Shown in pieces: positions 33,446 through 41,587 of a stretch of 64,000 bases of DNA. The position numbers and the translations under genes were made by a program. Every line of letters begins with the position of its first letter. Positions within the stretch are counted from its first letter, which is position 1. The stretch lies in assembly GCF_017875275.1 (NCBI RefSeq), contig NZ_JAGGML010000001.1, positions 124,001 to 188,000 of the forward strand. Reading direction: 5' to 3'. This stretch comes from Xanthobacter flavus (GTDB lineage: Bacteria > Pseudomonadota > Alphaproteobacteria > Rhizobiales > Xanthobacteraceae). The notes beneath the pieces were generated by a model. That model did no database searches. It saw only the letters and a program-made list of their open reading frames with translations, and had not been told where the DNA came from.

Positions 33446-34540
33446 ATGAGCCGCCGGCCGCTGCCGCCCACCTTCCGCACCCTGGGAGAGGTCGCGGTCG
33501 GCGTCGTCGCCAACCTCAAGAAAGCGCCACCCATGGACGTCGAACTCATCAAGATCGAGCCGCAGAACGCGCTCGCGGTCTTCACCACTCCGAAAGCGCT
33601 CGATCCCTACCTCGCCATGGTGCGCAAGGAGATCGACGCCTTTGACGCCGACATCTCCACCGCCAAGGGCCGGGCGGAGGTCAAGTCCTTCGCCTTCAAG
33701 ATCACGAAGGTGAAGACCTATCTCGACGGCACCGGCAAGGCGCTGAACGACGCCCAGAAGGAGATTCCGAAGAAGATCGACGCGGCGCGCAAGCACGCCC
33801 GCGATACCCTCGACGCCTGGGCCGACGAGGTGCGCAAGCCCCTCACGGAGTGGGAGCAGGCCGAGGAGCAGCGCGTCGCCGCCCACAAGTCCGCTATCGC
33901 CCGCATTGAGCAGCTCGGCGCCAAGAGCCAGCTCCAGATTTCCGCGGCCGATATGCGCGCCGCCTTGGACGAGCTGAACTCCATCGTCATCGGCCCGGAC
34001 TGCGAGGAGTACGAAGCCGCCTATGGCCGGGCCAAGGAGATTGCCGTCTTCCAGCTCGGCGCCGGCATCGAGGCGCGGGAGCGCTACGAGGCTGAACAGG
34101 CCGAGCTCGCCGAGCTGCGCCGGTTGAAGGAAGAGCGGGACAAGAAGGACCGCGAAGAGCGGATCGCTCGCGAGGCTGCGGAGAAGGCCAAGCGCGACGC
34201 CGAGGAGAAAGCCGCTGCCGACGCCCGGCGCGCAGAGGAAGCCGCCCGGCGCGAGCGGGAAGCAGCCGAGGCGCGCGAGCAGGAGCTGAAGCGGCAGGCG
34301 GAGGCGGCCGAGCAGCGCGCCCGCGAGACCGAGGCGCGCGTGAAGCGCGAGGCGGAGCAGGCCAAGGCGGCAGAAGCCGCCGCTGCAGCGAAGCGCGAGG
34401 CGAACAAGCGGCACCGGGACAAGGTCCACCGCGACGCGGCCCGCGCCATAGAGGGCATTGGCATTCCCTCCGAGCTGGCCGCGCAGGTGGTGGACCTCAT
34501 TGCGACCGGGCAAGTCCCGCACGTCGCGATCACCTACTGA
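33446..34540 (+). CDS. Long coiled-coil phage protein of the recombination operon
   Basis: 364 residues. Residues 30-200 are helical with conserved-looking ALDPYLAMVRKEIDAFDADIS and AFKITKVKTYLDGTGKALNDAQK segments, similar in outline to the DUF1351-like proteins found beside RecT/Erf. Residues 205-330 are an almost continuous Glu/Arg/Ala coiled coil. The C-terminal 35 residues (RDAARAIEGIGIPSELAAQVV) may bind DNA. GTG or ATG starts: ATG 33446 is kept; Met30 (33533) is the start of the conserved-looking part and may be the true start. Confidence 0.6.
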   Translation: MSRRPLPPTFRTLGEVAVGVVANLKKAPPMDVELIKIEPQNALAVFTTPKALDPYLAMVRKEIDAFDADISTAKGRAEVKSFAFKITKVKTYLDGTGKALNDAQKEIPKKIDAARKHARDTLDAWADEVRKPLTEWEQAEEQRVAAHKSAIARIEQLGAKSQLQISAADMRAALDELNSIVIGPDCEEYEAAYGRAKEIAVFQLGAGIEARERYEAEQAELAELRRLKEERDKKDREERIAREAAEKAKRDAEEKAAADARRAEEAARREREAAEAREQELKRQAEAAEQRARETEARVKREAEQAKAAEAAAAAKREANKRHRDKVHRDAARAIEGIGIPSELAAQVVDLIATGQVPHVAITY

Positions 34541-34550
34541 GGGCCCGGCC

Positions 34551-34748
34551 ATGAAGTCCGACCTCGTGGAGATCAACGTGGACCTCATGGTGCGCACCGA
34601 CCGCGCCATCCAGGTCCGCGACCACAACACCGGGAAGACCGTGTGGCTCCCGCTGTCCCAGATCGAACTCACCCGCGCCGCCGAGGACGAACAGGGCTGG
34701 GTGGTCGATCTCCCCGAATGGTTGGCAATCGAGAAGGAGCTGGTGTGA
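34551..34748 (+). CDS. Small phage protein, unknown
   Basis: 65 residues: beta-rich (DLVEINVDLMVRTDRAIQVRDHN, KTVWLPLSQIEL) with a short helix at the end. It resembles the small proteins found just before phage exonucleases. Stop overlaps the next start (TGATG). Unknown function. Confidence 0.5.
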   Translation: MKSDLVEINVDLMVRTDRAIQVRDHNTGKTVWLPLSQIELTRAAEDEQGWVVDLPEWLAIEKELV

Positions 34749-35512
34749 TGTTCATCCGCGTCATCGACTTGGAGACCACCGGCTTCGAGCCGCCCGAGCA
34801 CGCCGTCTGCGAGATCGGCTGGTGCGACGTTGTCGGTGTCGTTGCCAATCCCGCCACCGGTTTGACCTATTGGCGCGTTGCCGGCGGCGATGGTGGTCTG
34901 GTGAACCCCGGCCGGCCCATCCCGCCCGAGACGTCCGCCATCCACCACATCACCGATGAGGACGTCAGTGGAGCCCCAACGTGGGACATCGCCGCTGCCG
35001 GGGTGCTTCGTCCATCCAGGGGAACACCCGTCGCCTTCGCAGCGCACAGCGCGAAGATGGAGCGCCAGTGGTGTACCGATGAACTGACCGGCGGCCTGCC
35101 GTGGATCTGCACCTATAAGGCCGCCCTGCGGCTCTGGCGCGACGCTCCGGCTCATTCCAACCAGGCGCTGCGCTACTGGCGCCGGCCGGCGGACCTCGAC
35201 CGCGGGATGGCGGCGCTCTCCCACCGCGCCTTCCCCGATGCCTACGTGACCGCCTTCCACCTGCGGGACCTGCTGGCCCTCGCCCCGCTGGAGGACCTGA
35301 TCCGCTGGACCGACGAGCCCGCGCTCCAGGTGCGCTGCCACATCGGCAAATGGCGCGGCCACCTCTGGTCGGAGGTCGATTTCGGCTTCCTCGAATGGAT
35401 CGCCGCGCGGGACTTCGACGAGGACGTCCTTTTCACCGTGAACCACGAGATGGAACAGCGCCGGAAGGCTTACGCCGCGGCCAGCGCTCCGGACAGCGAG
35501 GAGGCGTTCTGA
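34748..35512 (+). CDS. DnaQ-like 3'-5' exonuclease (first copy)
   Basis: 254 residues with an RNase-H/DEDD fold: motif I VIDLETTGFE (Asp7, Glu9), motif II AAHSAKMERQW, and motif III HRAFPDAYVTAFH, together a DEDDh-type site. The C-terminal 60 residues (LIRWTDEPALQVRCHIGKWRGHLWSEV) are an added segment found in phage versions. It should degrade single strands or ends during recombination. Directly upstream of the RecE-like gene. Confidence 0.8.
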   Translation: MFIRVIDLETTGFEPPEHAVCEIGWCDVVGVVANPATGLTYWRVAGGDGGLVNPGRPIPPETSAIHHITDEDVSGAPTWDIAAAGVLRPSRGTPVAFAAHSAKMERQWCTDELTGGLPWICTYKAALRLWRDAPAHSNQALRYWRRPADLDRGMAALSHRAFPDAYVTAFHLRDLLALAPLEDLIRWTDEPALQVRCHIGKWRGHLWSEVDFGFLEWIAARDFDEDVLFTVNHEMEQRRKAYAAASAPDSEEAF

Positions 35513-35513
35513 C

Positions 35514-36440
35514 ATGACCGCTCAGTTCCCCATCCACCCTCTCCTTCCGTTCGAGCGCGTGAAGGAGCCCGGCGTCTATGCCCTCGACGTCGAGCGCTAC
35601 CACGGCGACTGCACCGACGGTCCCGGTGTGTCCTCCTCTGGCCTGCGCACGATCGAGCTGCGCAGCCCAGCCCACTATTGGGCCACCAGCTATCTGAACC
35701 CGCAGCGGATCGAGCAGGAGCAGTCCGACGCCCTCGACTTCGGGCAAGCGGCGCACACCCTGCTCTTGGGCGAGGCCGGCTTCCGCCAGCACTTCGTGGT
35801 GCGGCCGGACGAGTACCCGGACTACCGCACCAAGGCTGCGAGGGAATGGCGCGACTTCCAGCGGGAGGCGGGCAAGACTGTCCTGACGCCCGACCAGGTC
35901 CAGCACATCAAGGGGATCGCGGCCTCGCTGGCGCGCCACCCGCTCGTGCGCCAGGGCCTCCTTCAGGGCGAGGTCGAGCGCTCCATCATCTACCGCGACC
36001 CCGTCACCGGCATCTGGCTGAAGATCCGGCCGGACGTTCTTCCGGTGAGCGACGGGGTGGTGGTGGACCTCAAGACGGCCGCCGACGCCGCGCCGCGGGC
36101 CATGGAGCGTGCCATCCTTGAACGCGGCTATGACATGGCCGGCGCCCTCACCGGCATGGGCCTGAAGGCCGTGTGCAACATCGACATGACCGCCTTCGTG
36201 CTGGTGTGCGTCGAGAAGGTGCCGCCCTACGCGGTGAGCATCGTGGAGGTGGACGCAAGCTGGATCGGCTACGCCCGCCGGCGGGTGCGCCGCGCCATCG
36301 ACACCTTCGCGCGCTGCATGGAGAGCGGCGAATGGCCGGCCTTCGAGGGCGAGGCCAAGCTGTTCATTCCCGAATGGCTGCGCAAGCGCCTCGATGCCGA
36401 GACCGACGTGGGCCTCCTCCCGCAGGAGGATGCGGCGTGA
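35514..36440 (+). CDS. RecE-like exodeoxyribonuclease (PD-D/ExK)
   Basis: 308 residues. VSSSGLRTIELRSPAHYW near the N-terminus, then DFGQAAHTLLL, and the catalytic core WLKIRPDVLPVSDGVVVDLKTAADA (PD...D-x-K), followed by a helix with YDMAGALTGM. This is the layout of the RecE/exonuclease VIII C-terminal nuclease domain (DUF3799 type). It resects double-strand ends to give 3' tails for RecT. The stop overlaps the GTG start of recT. Confidence 0.85.
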   Translation: MTAQFPIHPLLPFERVKEPGVYALDVERYHGDCTDGPGVSSSGLRTIELRSPAHYWATSYLNPQRIEQEQSDALDFGQAAHTLLLGEAGFRQHFVVRPDEYPDYRTKAAREWRDFQREAGKTVLTPDQVQHIKGIAASLARHPLVRQGLLQGEVERSIIYRDPVTGIWLKIRPDVLPVSDGVVVDLKTAADAAPRAMERAILERGYDMAGALTGMGLKAVCNIDMTAFVLVCVEKVPPYAVSIVEVDASWIGYARRRVRRAIDTFARCMESGEWPAFEGEAKLFIPEWLRKRLDAETDVGLLPQEDAA

Positions 36441-37615
36441 ACCAGGTCGCCACCATCGGCCCCTTCGAAGCTTTCAGGGCGCAGGTGCTGCCGCCGGAGC
36501 GGGCGAGCGGGCTGTTCGCCTCCCTCCCCGCCCACGTGAAGCCCGAGCGCTTCGAGCGCAACCTCGCCATCGCGCTGCGCCAGCATCCGAACCTCCTGAA
36601 GTGCGACCCCGAGGCCGTGTTCAACGAGGTGTCGAAGGCGGCGGCGCTGGGGCTGCTGCTGGATCCCCAGCTCGGCGAGGCCTACCTCATCACCGGCTGG
36701 AACAACCAGGAACGCCGCCTCGCGCCCCAGCTTCGCGTGGGCTATCGCGGCCTCATCAAGCTCGGCCGCCAGTCCGGCGAGATCGCAGCCTCCTATGCCC
36801 ACGAGGTGTGCGAGCGCGACGAGTTCGAGTGCGTGCTGGGCGACAACAAGCGCCTGCACCACAAACCGAACCTCGCCCAGGACCGAGGCGAGGCCTACGC
36901 CTACTACGCCGTGGTGAAACTGGCGGGCGGCGAAACCGACTTCGAGGTGATGTCCATCCGGGAGGTCCACCGCATCCGCGACCGATCTGACGGATGGAAA
37001 GCCTTCCAGGAGAAGAAGATCAAGTCCACGCCGTGGGCCACCGACGAAGGCGAGATGGCGAAGAAGACCGTCATCCGCCGGCTCATGAAGCGCATGCCCG
37101 CGTCCCCCGAGCTCGCCGACGCACTGCGCATCGAAGACGAAGCCGATTATCGCGACTTCCGCGACGTGACGCCGGAGCGCCCGACGCTCGCGTCCCGTCT
37201 GAAAGCGGGCACGACCGCGCCCGGCTTTTCGCTTGAGCACGTCGAGCGTGAGACGGCCGGCGAGCAGCGGGATGAAGAACAAGGCGGTGAAGAGCAGGTG
37301 CTCGACACGCCCACCGAGACCTCGCCGGTGTCGCCCGGCGAGCAGGAGGACAGGCCGGGTGCGTCCGCCCCCCAACCCCAGCCCGGCCTGTCCTCCGCAC
37401 AGTTCACGGCCTACCACCAAGCGCTCGCTCGCGCGGTGCAGCCCGCCAGCCTCAAAGGGCTGCACGAAGCCTTCGTGGGCAAAGCCGTTGGAGCCCCGCC
37501 CGATGAAGACACCGCCATCCTCCGGGAGATTTACGCACTGCACGTGCGCCGCTTGAAGGGCGAGATCTCCGCCGAGGACGTCACCCTCCAGGTCAGGGAG
37601 CTCGCAGGAGCATGA
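36437..37615 (+). CDS. recT: RecT single-strand annealing protein
   Basis: 392 residues from GTG 36437. The annealing core is residues about 1-250: LAIALRQHPNLLKCDPEAVFNEVSKAAALGLLLDP, GEAYLITGW, LRVGYRGLIKLGRQSG, YAYYAVVKLAGG and WATDEGEMAKKTVIRRLMK are RecT hallmarks. Residues 260-330 are an acidic Pro/Glu linker, followed by a small C-terminal helical domain that may bind SSB or RecE. It anneals phage ends after RecE resection. Overlaps recE by GTGA and the next exonuclease by ATGA. Confidence 0.9.
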   Translation: MNQVATIGPFEAFRAQVLPPERASGLFASLPAHVKPERFERNLAIALRQHPNLLKCDPEAVFNEVSKAAALGLLLDPQLGEAYLITGWNNQERRLAPQLRVGYRGLIKLGRQSGEIAASYAHEVCERDEFECVLGDNKRLHHKPNLAQDRGEAYAYYAVVKLAGGETDFEVMSIREVHRIRDRSDGWKAFQEKKIKSTPWATDEGEMAKKTVIRRLMKRMPASPELADALRIEDEADYRDFRDVTPERPTLASRLKAGTTAPGFSLEHVERETAGEQRDEEQGGEEQVLDTPTETSPVSPGEQEDRPGASAPQPQPGLSSAQFTAYHQALARAVQPASLKGLHEAFVGKAVGAPPDEDTAILREIYALHVRRLKGEISAEDVTLQVRELAGA

Positions 37616-38211
37616 GCGCCGTGCTGTTCATGGACGCCGAGACGTCCGACCTCCTGAAGCGGGACCGCCCGCTCGACGATCCCTCCCAGCCCTGGGCGGT
37701 GAGCATCGCCGCCCAGCTCGTGATCGACGAATCCGAGAGCGACTTCTTCCACCTGCACATCAAGGCAGAGGGGCGTCAGGTGCGCGCCGGCGCCGAGGCC
37801 GTGCACGGCATCTCCACACGGCTCGCCGCCAAACGGGGTCTCTCCGAGGTGGCCGCGCTTGGGGTGCTCTGCGGCCTCGCGGCGCAGTCCGAGATGGTTG
37901 TGGGCCACGGGATCGACTTCGACCGGCAGATCATCGAGGGCATGCTGCTGCGTCGGGGCAAGGAGACGAAGCTCTGGACCCGTCCTGGGTTAGAGTTCGT
38001 GGACACGATGAAGGCGGCCACGCCCTTCTGCCGAATTGAGGCAGACCGGGAGGACGGCTCCTTCAAATGGCCGAGCCTGGATGAGGCCTGCTCCATCCTG
38101 CTGGGGGAAGAGCCCCGCGCCGGCGCGCATGGGGCGTGGGACGATCTCCAGCGCTGCCGCCGGCTTCATGCATGGTTGCAGGAGCGCGGTGCCTGGGAGT
38201 GCGCAGCATGA
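37612..38211 (+). CDS. DnaQ-like exonuclease (second copy)
   Basis: 199 residues. DEDD-type motifs: FMDAETSDL (motif I), HGIDFDRQIIEGM (motif II) and HGAWDDLQRCRRL (motif III). It is shorter than the first copy and not closely similar to it. Two DnaQ-type nucleases around RecET are unusual. Likely acts on ends or flaps during phage recombination. Start ATG 37612 overlaps the recT stop (ATGA). Confidence 0.8.
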   Translation: MSAVLFMDAETSDLLKRDRPLDDPSQPWAVSIAAQLVIDESESDFFHLHIKAEGRQVRAGAEAVHGISTRLAAKRGLSEVAALGVLCGLAAQSEMVVGHGIDFDRQIIEGMLLRRGKETKLWTRPGLEFVDTMKAATPFCRIEADREDGSFKWPSLDEACSILLGEEPRAGAHGAWDDLQRCRRLHAWLQERGAWECAA

Positions 38212-38627
38212 GCCGCCCCATGCGCATCGTGCGTCCCGCCACCGCCTTCGCCGCCGCGCCGCCTAAAGGCAAGCGCCGGCCGCGCCGGCTGCACCAGCAG
38301 CACGTCAAGTTCATCCGCTCCCTGCCCTGCTGCGTCTGTGGCTCCCGGAAGCAGGTGGAGGGCGCCCACGTGCGCATGGCATCCGCGCTTCATGGGAAGC
38401 GTGAGACCGGCGGCGCCGAGCGCCCGAGCGACGAATGGACCGTGCCGCTGTGCCGGCACCACCACCAAGATGATCCGAAGGCGCAACACCGGATCGGCGA
38501 GGAGGCGTTCTGGCAGCTTCACGGCATCGACCCGTTTGTGCTGGCGCTCGCCCTGTGGTGCGCCACCGGAGACGAGGACCGGGCTGAGGCGGTTATCGCC
38601 GAGACCAGGGCGAGGGCTGCCCGATGA
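38208..38627 (+). CDS. HNH-like DUF968-type phage protein
   Basis: 139 residues. A basic head (KGKRRPRRLHQQHVKFIRS) is followed by CCVCGSRKQVEGAHVRM and PLCRHHHQDDPKAQHRIGEEAFWQLHG, an HNH/zinc arrangement as in DUF968 or lambda NinX/Orf-type recombination proteins. It probably nicks or resolves recombination structures. ATGA overlap with the previous gene; start ATG 38208. Confidence 0.7.
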   Translation: MSRPMRIVRPATAFAAAPPKGKRRPRRLHQQHVKFIRSLPCCVCGSRKQVEGAHVRMASALHGKRETGGAERPSDEWTVPLCRHHHQDDPKAQHRIGEEAFWQLHGIDPFVLALALWCATGDEDRAEAVIAETRARAAR

Positions 38628-39205
38628 CCGCCGCCTACCCGCTTTCCTGGCCCGAGAGCTTTCCCCGGGCGCGAACCCGCGAGAAAGGCCAGTTCCGCAC
38701 GACGCTCGCCGGCGCGCTGGAGAATGTGCGCTCTTCGCTCCTGGCCTTCGGGCGCGATAGCGGGAGTCCAGTCGCGGGAATCGTCCTGTCGTCCAACGTG
38801 TCGCTTGGTGAAAGCCGGCCGGCGGACCCAGGCGTCGCCGTGTGGTTCACCTGGGACGGCGAGCAGCGCTGCATCCCGGTGGACCGATACGACACGCCCG
38901 CCGCGAACCTGCAGGCGATCCACCACGTGCTCGAAGCCCGGCGCACCGAGCTGCGGCATGGGACGCTCTCGCTCGTGCGCGCGACCTTCAAGGGGTTCAT
39001 CCCCGCACTGCCGGCGCCGGGCCGGCGGCCGTGGCGCGAGGTGTTGGGCTTCGACGCTGGTGGCAAGCCGATCACCGCCGAGATGGTCGAGACGGCCTAT
39101 CGCGGCCTCGCGAAGGAGCACCACCCTGACCATGGCGGCACGCACGACGCCATGGCCGAGCTCACCGCTGCGCGCGACGCCGCCCTGAAGGAGATTTCGC
39201 GATGA
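38624..39205 (+). CDS. J-domain protein
   Basis: 193 residues. The C-terminal 55 residues are a DnaJ J domain: VETAYRGLAKEHHPDHGG with the HPD signature, followed by a helix of Ala/Glu/Lys. The N-terminal 130 residues are beta-rich with no recognised family (GIVLSSNVSLGES, CIPVDRYDTPAANLQ). It could recruit host DnaK to phage replication or recombination complexes. ATGA overlaps on both sides. Confidence 0.7.
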   Translation: MTAAYPLSWPESFPRARTREKGQFRTTLAGALENVRSSLLAFGRDSGSPVAGIVLSSNVSLGESRPADPGVAVWFTWDGEQRCIPVDRYDTPAANLQAIHHVLEARRTELRHGTLSLVRATFKGFIPALPAPGRRPWREVLGFDAGGKPITAEMVETAYRGLAKEHHPDHGGTHDAMAELTAARDAALKEISR

Positions 39206-39411
39206 GCTGGGCCCGGGCCGAGGTTATGATCAACCATGACGCGGGAACGGCGATGAAGCTTCCTTCCGATTTCGAGCGGGCCCGTGACGCCCTGATCGTC
39301 GCGGTGCTGATCGTCGTCGGCATCTTCCTCGTCTTTGTCATCCTGCTGGCGCAGACGCGCGCCGCACCCGCCGGGCCCATTTTCCCCGCCATCGAGGAGA
39401 CCTGGCGCTGA
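39202..39411 (+). CDS. Small single-TM phage protein
   Basis: 69 residues with one membrane helix at about 30-50 (LIVAVLIVVGIFLVFVILL) and a soluble N-terminal third. It overlaps the J-domain gene by ATGA and touches the next small gene. Function unknown; it could be a membrane anchor or a candidate holin, but nothing lytic is nearby. Confidence 0.5.
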   Translation: MSWARAEVMINHDAGTAMKLPSDFERARDALIVAVLIVVGIFLVFVILLAQTRAAPAGPIFPAIEETWR

Positions 39412-39557
39412 TGGCGCGCCGCAGGCAAGAGCTGCTGCCCCCGCTATCCCCAGCTCGCCCGCCCCATCCGGACGTGATCGCGCTCGCCGAGGCCATTGCC
39501 CGGATGATGGCCCGGCGGGATCATGAGCGGGAAAATGGCGTGGGGAACGAAAAGTGA
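39411..39557 (+). CDS. 48-residue protein before the recombinase
   Basis: Starts at ATG 39411 directly after the previous stop and overlaps the recombinase GTG start by 3 nt. A Pro-rich head (LLPPLSPARPPHPD) is followed by a helix (VIALAEAIARMMARRDHERE). Short proteins of this layout occur just before serine recombinases in alphaproteobacterial elements. A recombination directionality role is possible but unproven. Confidence 0.5.
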   Translation: MARRRQELLPPLSPARPPHPDVIALAEAIARMMARRDHERENGVGNEK

Positions 39558-41161
39558 ACCAGCAGCGGCGCGCGGGCGTCTATGCCCGCTTCTCATCCGA
39601 CAAACAGGACGGGCGCTCCATCGAGGATCAGGCCGCCCTATGCGCCGCCTATGCCGAGCGGCAGGGCTGGGTGGTCGCTGAAGTCTATTCGGGCTTCGCC
39701 GTGTCGGGCGCCAGCGTGCATGGCCGATTTGCCTTCGAGAGGCTGGTGCAGGATGCCCGGCGCGGGGCCTTCGACGTCATCCTCACCGAGGACCTTGATC
39801 GCCTTTCCCGCAATCAGGCGGACATCGCCGCCCTCTACGAGCGCATGACCTTCGCCGGAGTGGAAATCTGGACCGTCGCCGACGGCCGGGTGTCGGAGAT
39901 GCACGTGGGCCTCAAGGGCACCATGTCAGCCCTCTTCCTTCGGAACCTCGCCTTGAAGACCCACCGCGGCCTCCAAGGGCGGATCCGCGAAGGCAAGAGC
40001 GCCGGCGGCCGTTGCTTCGGCTATCGGGTGGCGGGGACGGGCGTGCGCGAGATCCACGACGGCGAGGCCGAGGTGGTCCGCCGCATCTTCACGGAATTCG
40101 CCGACGGCAGCTCCCCGCGCGAGATCGTCGCCCGCCTGAATGCGGAGGGCGTGACCGGCCCCCGAGGGGGGCAGTGGAACGCCTCCACCATCAACGGCTC
40201 TCGGGAGCGCGCGAACGGCATCATTCGCAACGAGCTCTACGCCGGCCGGCTGGTCTGGAATCGGCAGCGGTTCGTGAAGGATCCCGATACAGGCAAGCGG
40301 GTGTCGCGCCCGAACGCCGCCGGCGCGCGGCATGTGGTTGAGTTGCCTGAGCTGCGGATCGTCCCGCCCGAGCTGTGGGACCAGGTGCAGCGCCGGCTCA
40401 CCGGCCGCGGGCCCAACGCACCCATGCAGCGCAAGCCCCGCCACTTGCTGTCCGGCCTCTGCCGATGCGGCGCCTGCGGCGGCTCCTTCATCGTGGCCGC
40501 TCCGAACAAGCTGGGCTGCTCCACGCGGCGCGAGAAGGGAACCTGCGACAACCGCCGGCTCATCTCCCTCAAGATGCTCGAGCAGCGGATCCTCGGCGCC
40601 CTGCAGGAGCACCTCCTCCACCCCGAGGTGCTGGAGCGGGTGACAGCGGCCTATCTCGCCGAGCGCCGACGGCTCCGCGCCAACTCAACCAGGGCGGAAG
40701 CGCAGCGCCTGAAGCGGCTGGGCGAGATCGAGCGCGAGACTACGCGAATTGTGGACACCATCGCGAAGACAGACCTTCCGGACCCCACCGCCCTGGTGGC
40801 GCGCCTCAATGCCCTCACGGCAGAGGCGAAGGCGCTGCAGGGGAAGCCGGAGGGGGCCGAGCCGGAGGTGATCGAGTTCCACCCGGCCATCGTCAGCCGC
40901 TATTCGGAAATTGTGCGCAAGCTGCGGGCCGAGATCGAAAGCCGGCCGGCCGAGGAACGGGCACCCGTCATAGAGATGGCACGCCGGCTCATCGAGCGCG
41001 TCGTGATCTTTCCAAACGATGATGTGCAGGGAAGGGACCTGGAACTACACGGCACCCTCGCCGCGCTGTTAGGCGCGACAGAGGGAGACCGAGATAGTAT
41101 GGGTCGAATGGTTGCGGGGGCACGCAACCATCTCAAATTGCTATTTCGAGCCGCAGCATAG
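39554..41161 (+). CDS. Large serine recombinase (phage integrase)
   Basis: 535 residues from GTG 39554. The resolvase domain (1-150) has the nucleophile Ser14 in YARFSSDKQ and the motif TEDLDRLSRNQAD. A recombinase domain follows (about 170-300, FADGSSPREIVARLNAEGV). A zinc ribbon lies at about 305-335 (CRCGACGG, then CSTRREKGTCDN), and a coiled coil near 370-420. It integrates and, with a directionality factor, excises the prophage. Being the last gene on this side it marks the right end, with attR expected in the next hundred bases. Confidence 0.92.
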   Translation: MNQQRRAGVYARFSSDKQDGRSIEDQAALCAAYAERQGWVVAEVYSGFAVSGASVHGRFAFERLVQDARRGAFDVILTEDLDRLSRNQADIAALYERMTFAGVEIWTVADGRVSEMHVGLKGTMSALFLRNLALKTHRGLQGRIREGKSAGGRCFGYRVAGTGVREIHDGEAEVVRRIFTEFADGSSPREIVARLNAEGVTGPRGGQWNASTINGSRERANGIIRNELYAGRLVWNRQRFVKDPDTGKRVSRPNAAGARHVVELPELRIVPPELWDQVQRRLTGRGPNAPMQRKPRHLLSGLCRCGACGGSFIVAAPNKLGCSTRREKGTCDNRRLISLKMLEQRILGALQEHLLHPEVLERVTAAYLAERRRLRANSTRAEAQRLKRLGEIERETTRIVDTIAKTDLPDPTALVARLNALTAEAKALQGKPEGAEPEVIEFHPAIVSRYSEIVRKLRAEIESRPAEERAPVIEMARRLIERVVIFPNDDVQGRDLELHGTLAALLGATEGDRDSMGRMVAGARNHLKLLFRAAA

Positions 41162-41240
41162 ATATCCGCTCCGAGGTCGAGGGTGAGGGTTCAATTCCCC
41201 CTGATTTCGAGAAGCCCTGCGTTCCCAGTGACAAGCTAAT
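41162..41240. other. Prophage right end, attachment-site zone
   Basis: The bases just after the recombinase stop contain GGGTTCAATTCCCCC (about 41188-41202), similar to a tRNA T-arm, then unrelated sequence before the arsR promoter. This is where attR should lie. The left attachment site is outside the window, so the core cannot be defined, and the T-arm resemblance may be chance. Confidence 0.35.
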
Positions 41241-41245
41241 TATAA

Positions 41246-41281
41246 AATGCGCTTGAACGCATATGCGCATTAAAGTAAAAG
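41246..41281 (+). promoter_or_regulatory. arsR promoter and ArsR operator
   Basis: Inverted repeat AATGCGC (41246-41252) / GCGCATT (41265-41271) with a 12-nt centre. It overlaps a possible promoter TTGAAC (41253-41258), 17 nt, TAAAAG (41276-41281). The ATG at 41288 is only 7 nt from the -10, so arsR may be leaderless. Autorepression by ArsR is the expected control. Confidence 0.5.
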
Positions 41282-41287
41282 AAGCGT

Positions 41288-41587
41288 ATGCAGTCCGCCC
41301 TCACCCTTCTGTCGGCCCTGGCCGAACCCACCCGCCTCGCGGCGGTCCACCTCCTGTGGGATGGGCACGAGCATTGCGTCTGCGAACTCGTGCGCGTCCT
41401 CGGCGTCACCCAATCCCGCATGTCGCGCCATATGGCGGTGCTCAAGCAGGCTGGCGTCGTGGTGGATCGGCGGGACGCCCAATGGGTGCGCTACCGTCGC
41501 AATCCCGAACTGCCGGCCGAGCAGGCAACCATCATCAATGCTGTCCTCACCACCCTGGACGCTTCATCGAACAGGAGAGCCGCATGA
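41288..41587 (+). CDS. arsR: ArsR-family arsenic repressor
   Basis: 99 residues with a winged helix: helix 3 EHCVCELVRVLGV carries the Cys30/Cys32 pair (CVCEL) typical of trivalent-arsenic-sensing ArsR proteins, and the recognition helix is TQSRMSRHMAVLKQAG. It should release the operator when arsenite or organoarsenicals bind. It is the first gene of the operon and overlaps the permease gene by ATGA. First host-side gene after the prophage. Confidence 0.88.
   Translation: MQSALTLLSALAEPTRLAAVHLLWDGHEHCVCELVRVLGVTQSRMSRHMAVLKQAGVVVDRRDAQWVRYRRNPELPAEQATIINAVLTTLDASSNRRAA

Noticed and set aside
1-41161. CRISPR array or anti-CRISPR locus in the prophage
   Set aside because: No regularly spaced repeats were seen, and no small gene next to a typical anti-CRISPR-associated HTH pattern could be supported.
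41179-41215. tRNA gene fragment at the prophage end
   Set aside because: Only the T-arm-like piece is present; no anticodon arm or matching acceptor stem, and one T-stem pair mismatches. Kept only as a hint for the att site.
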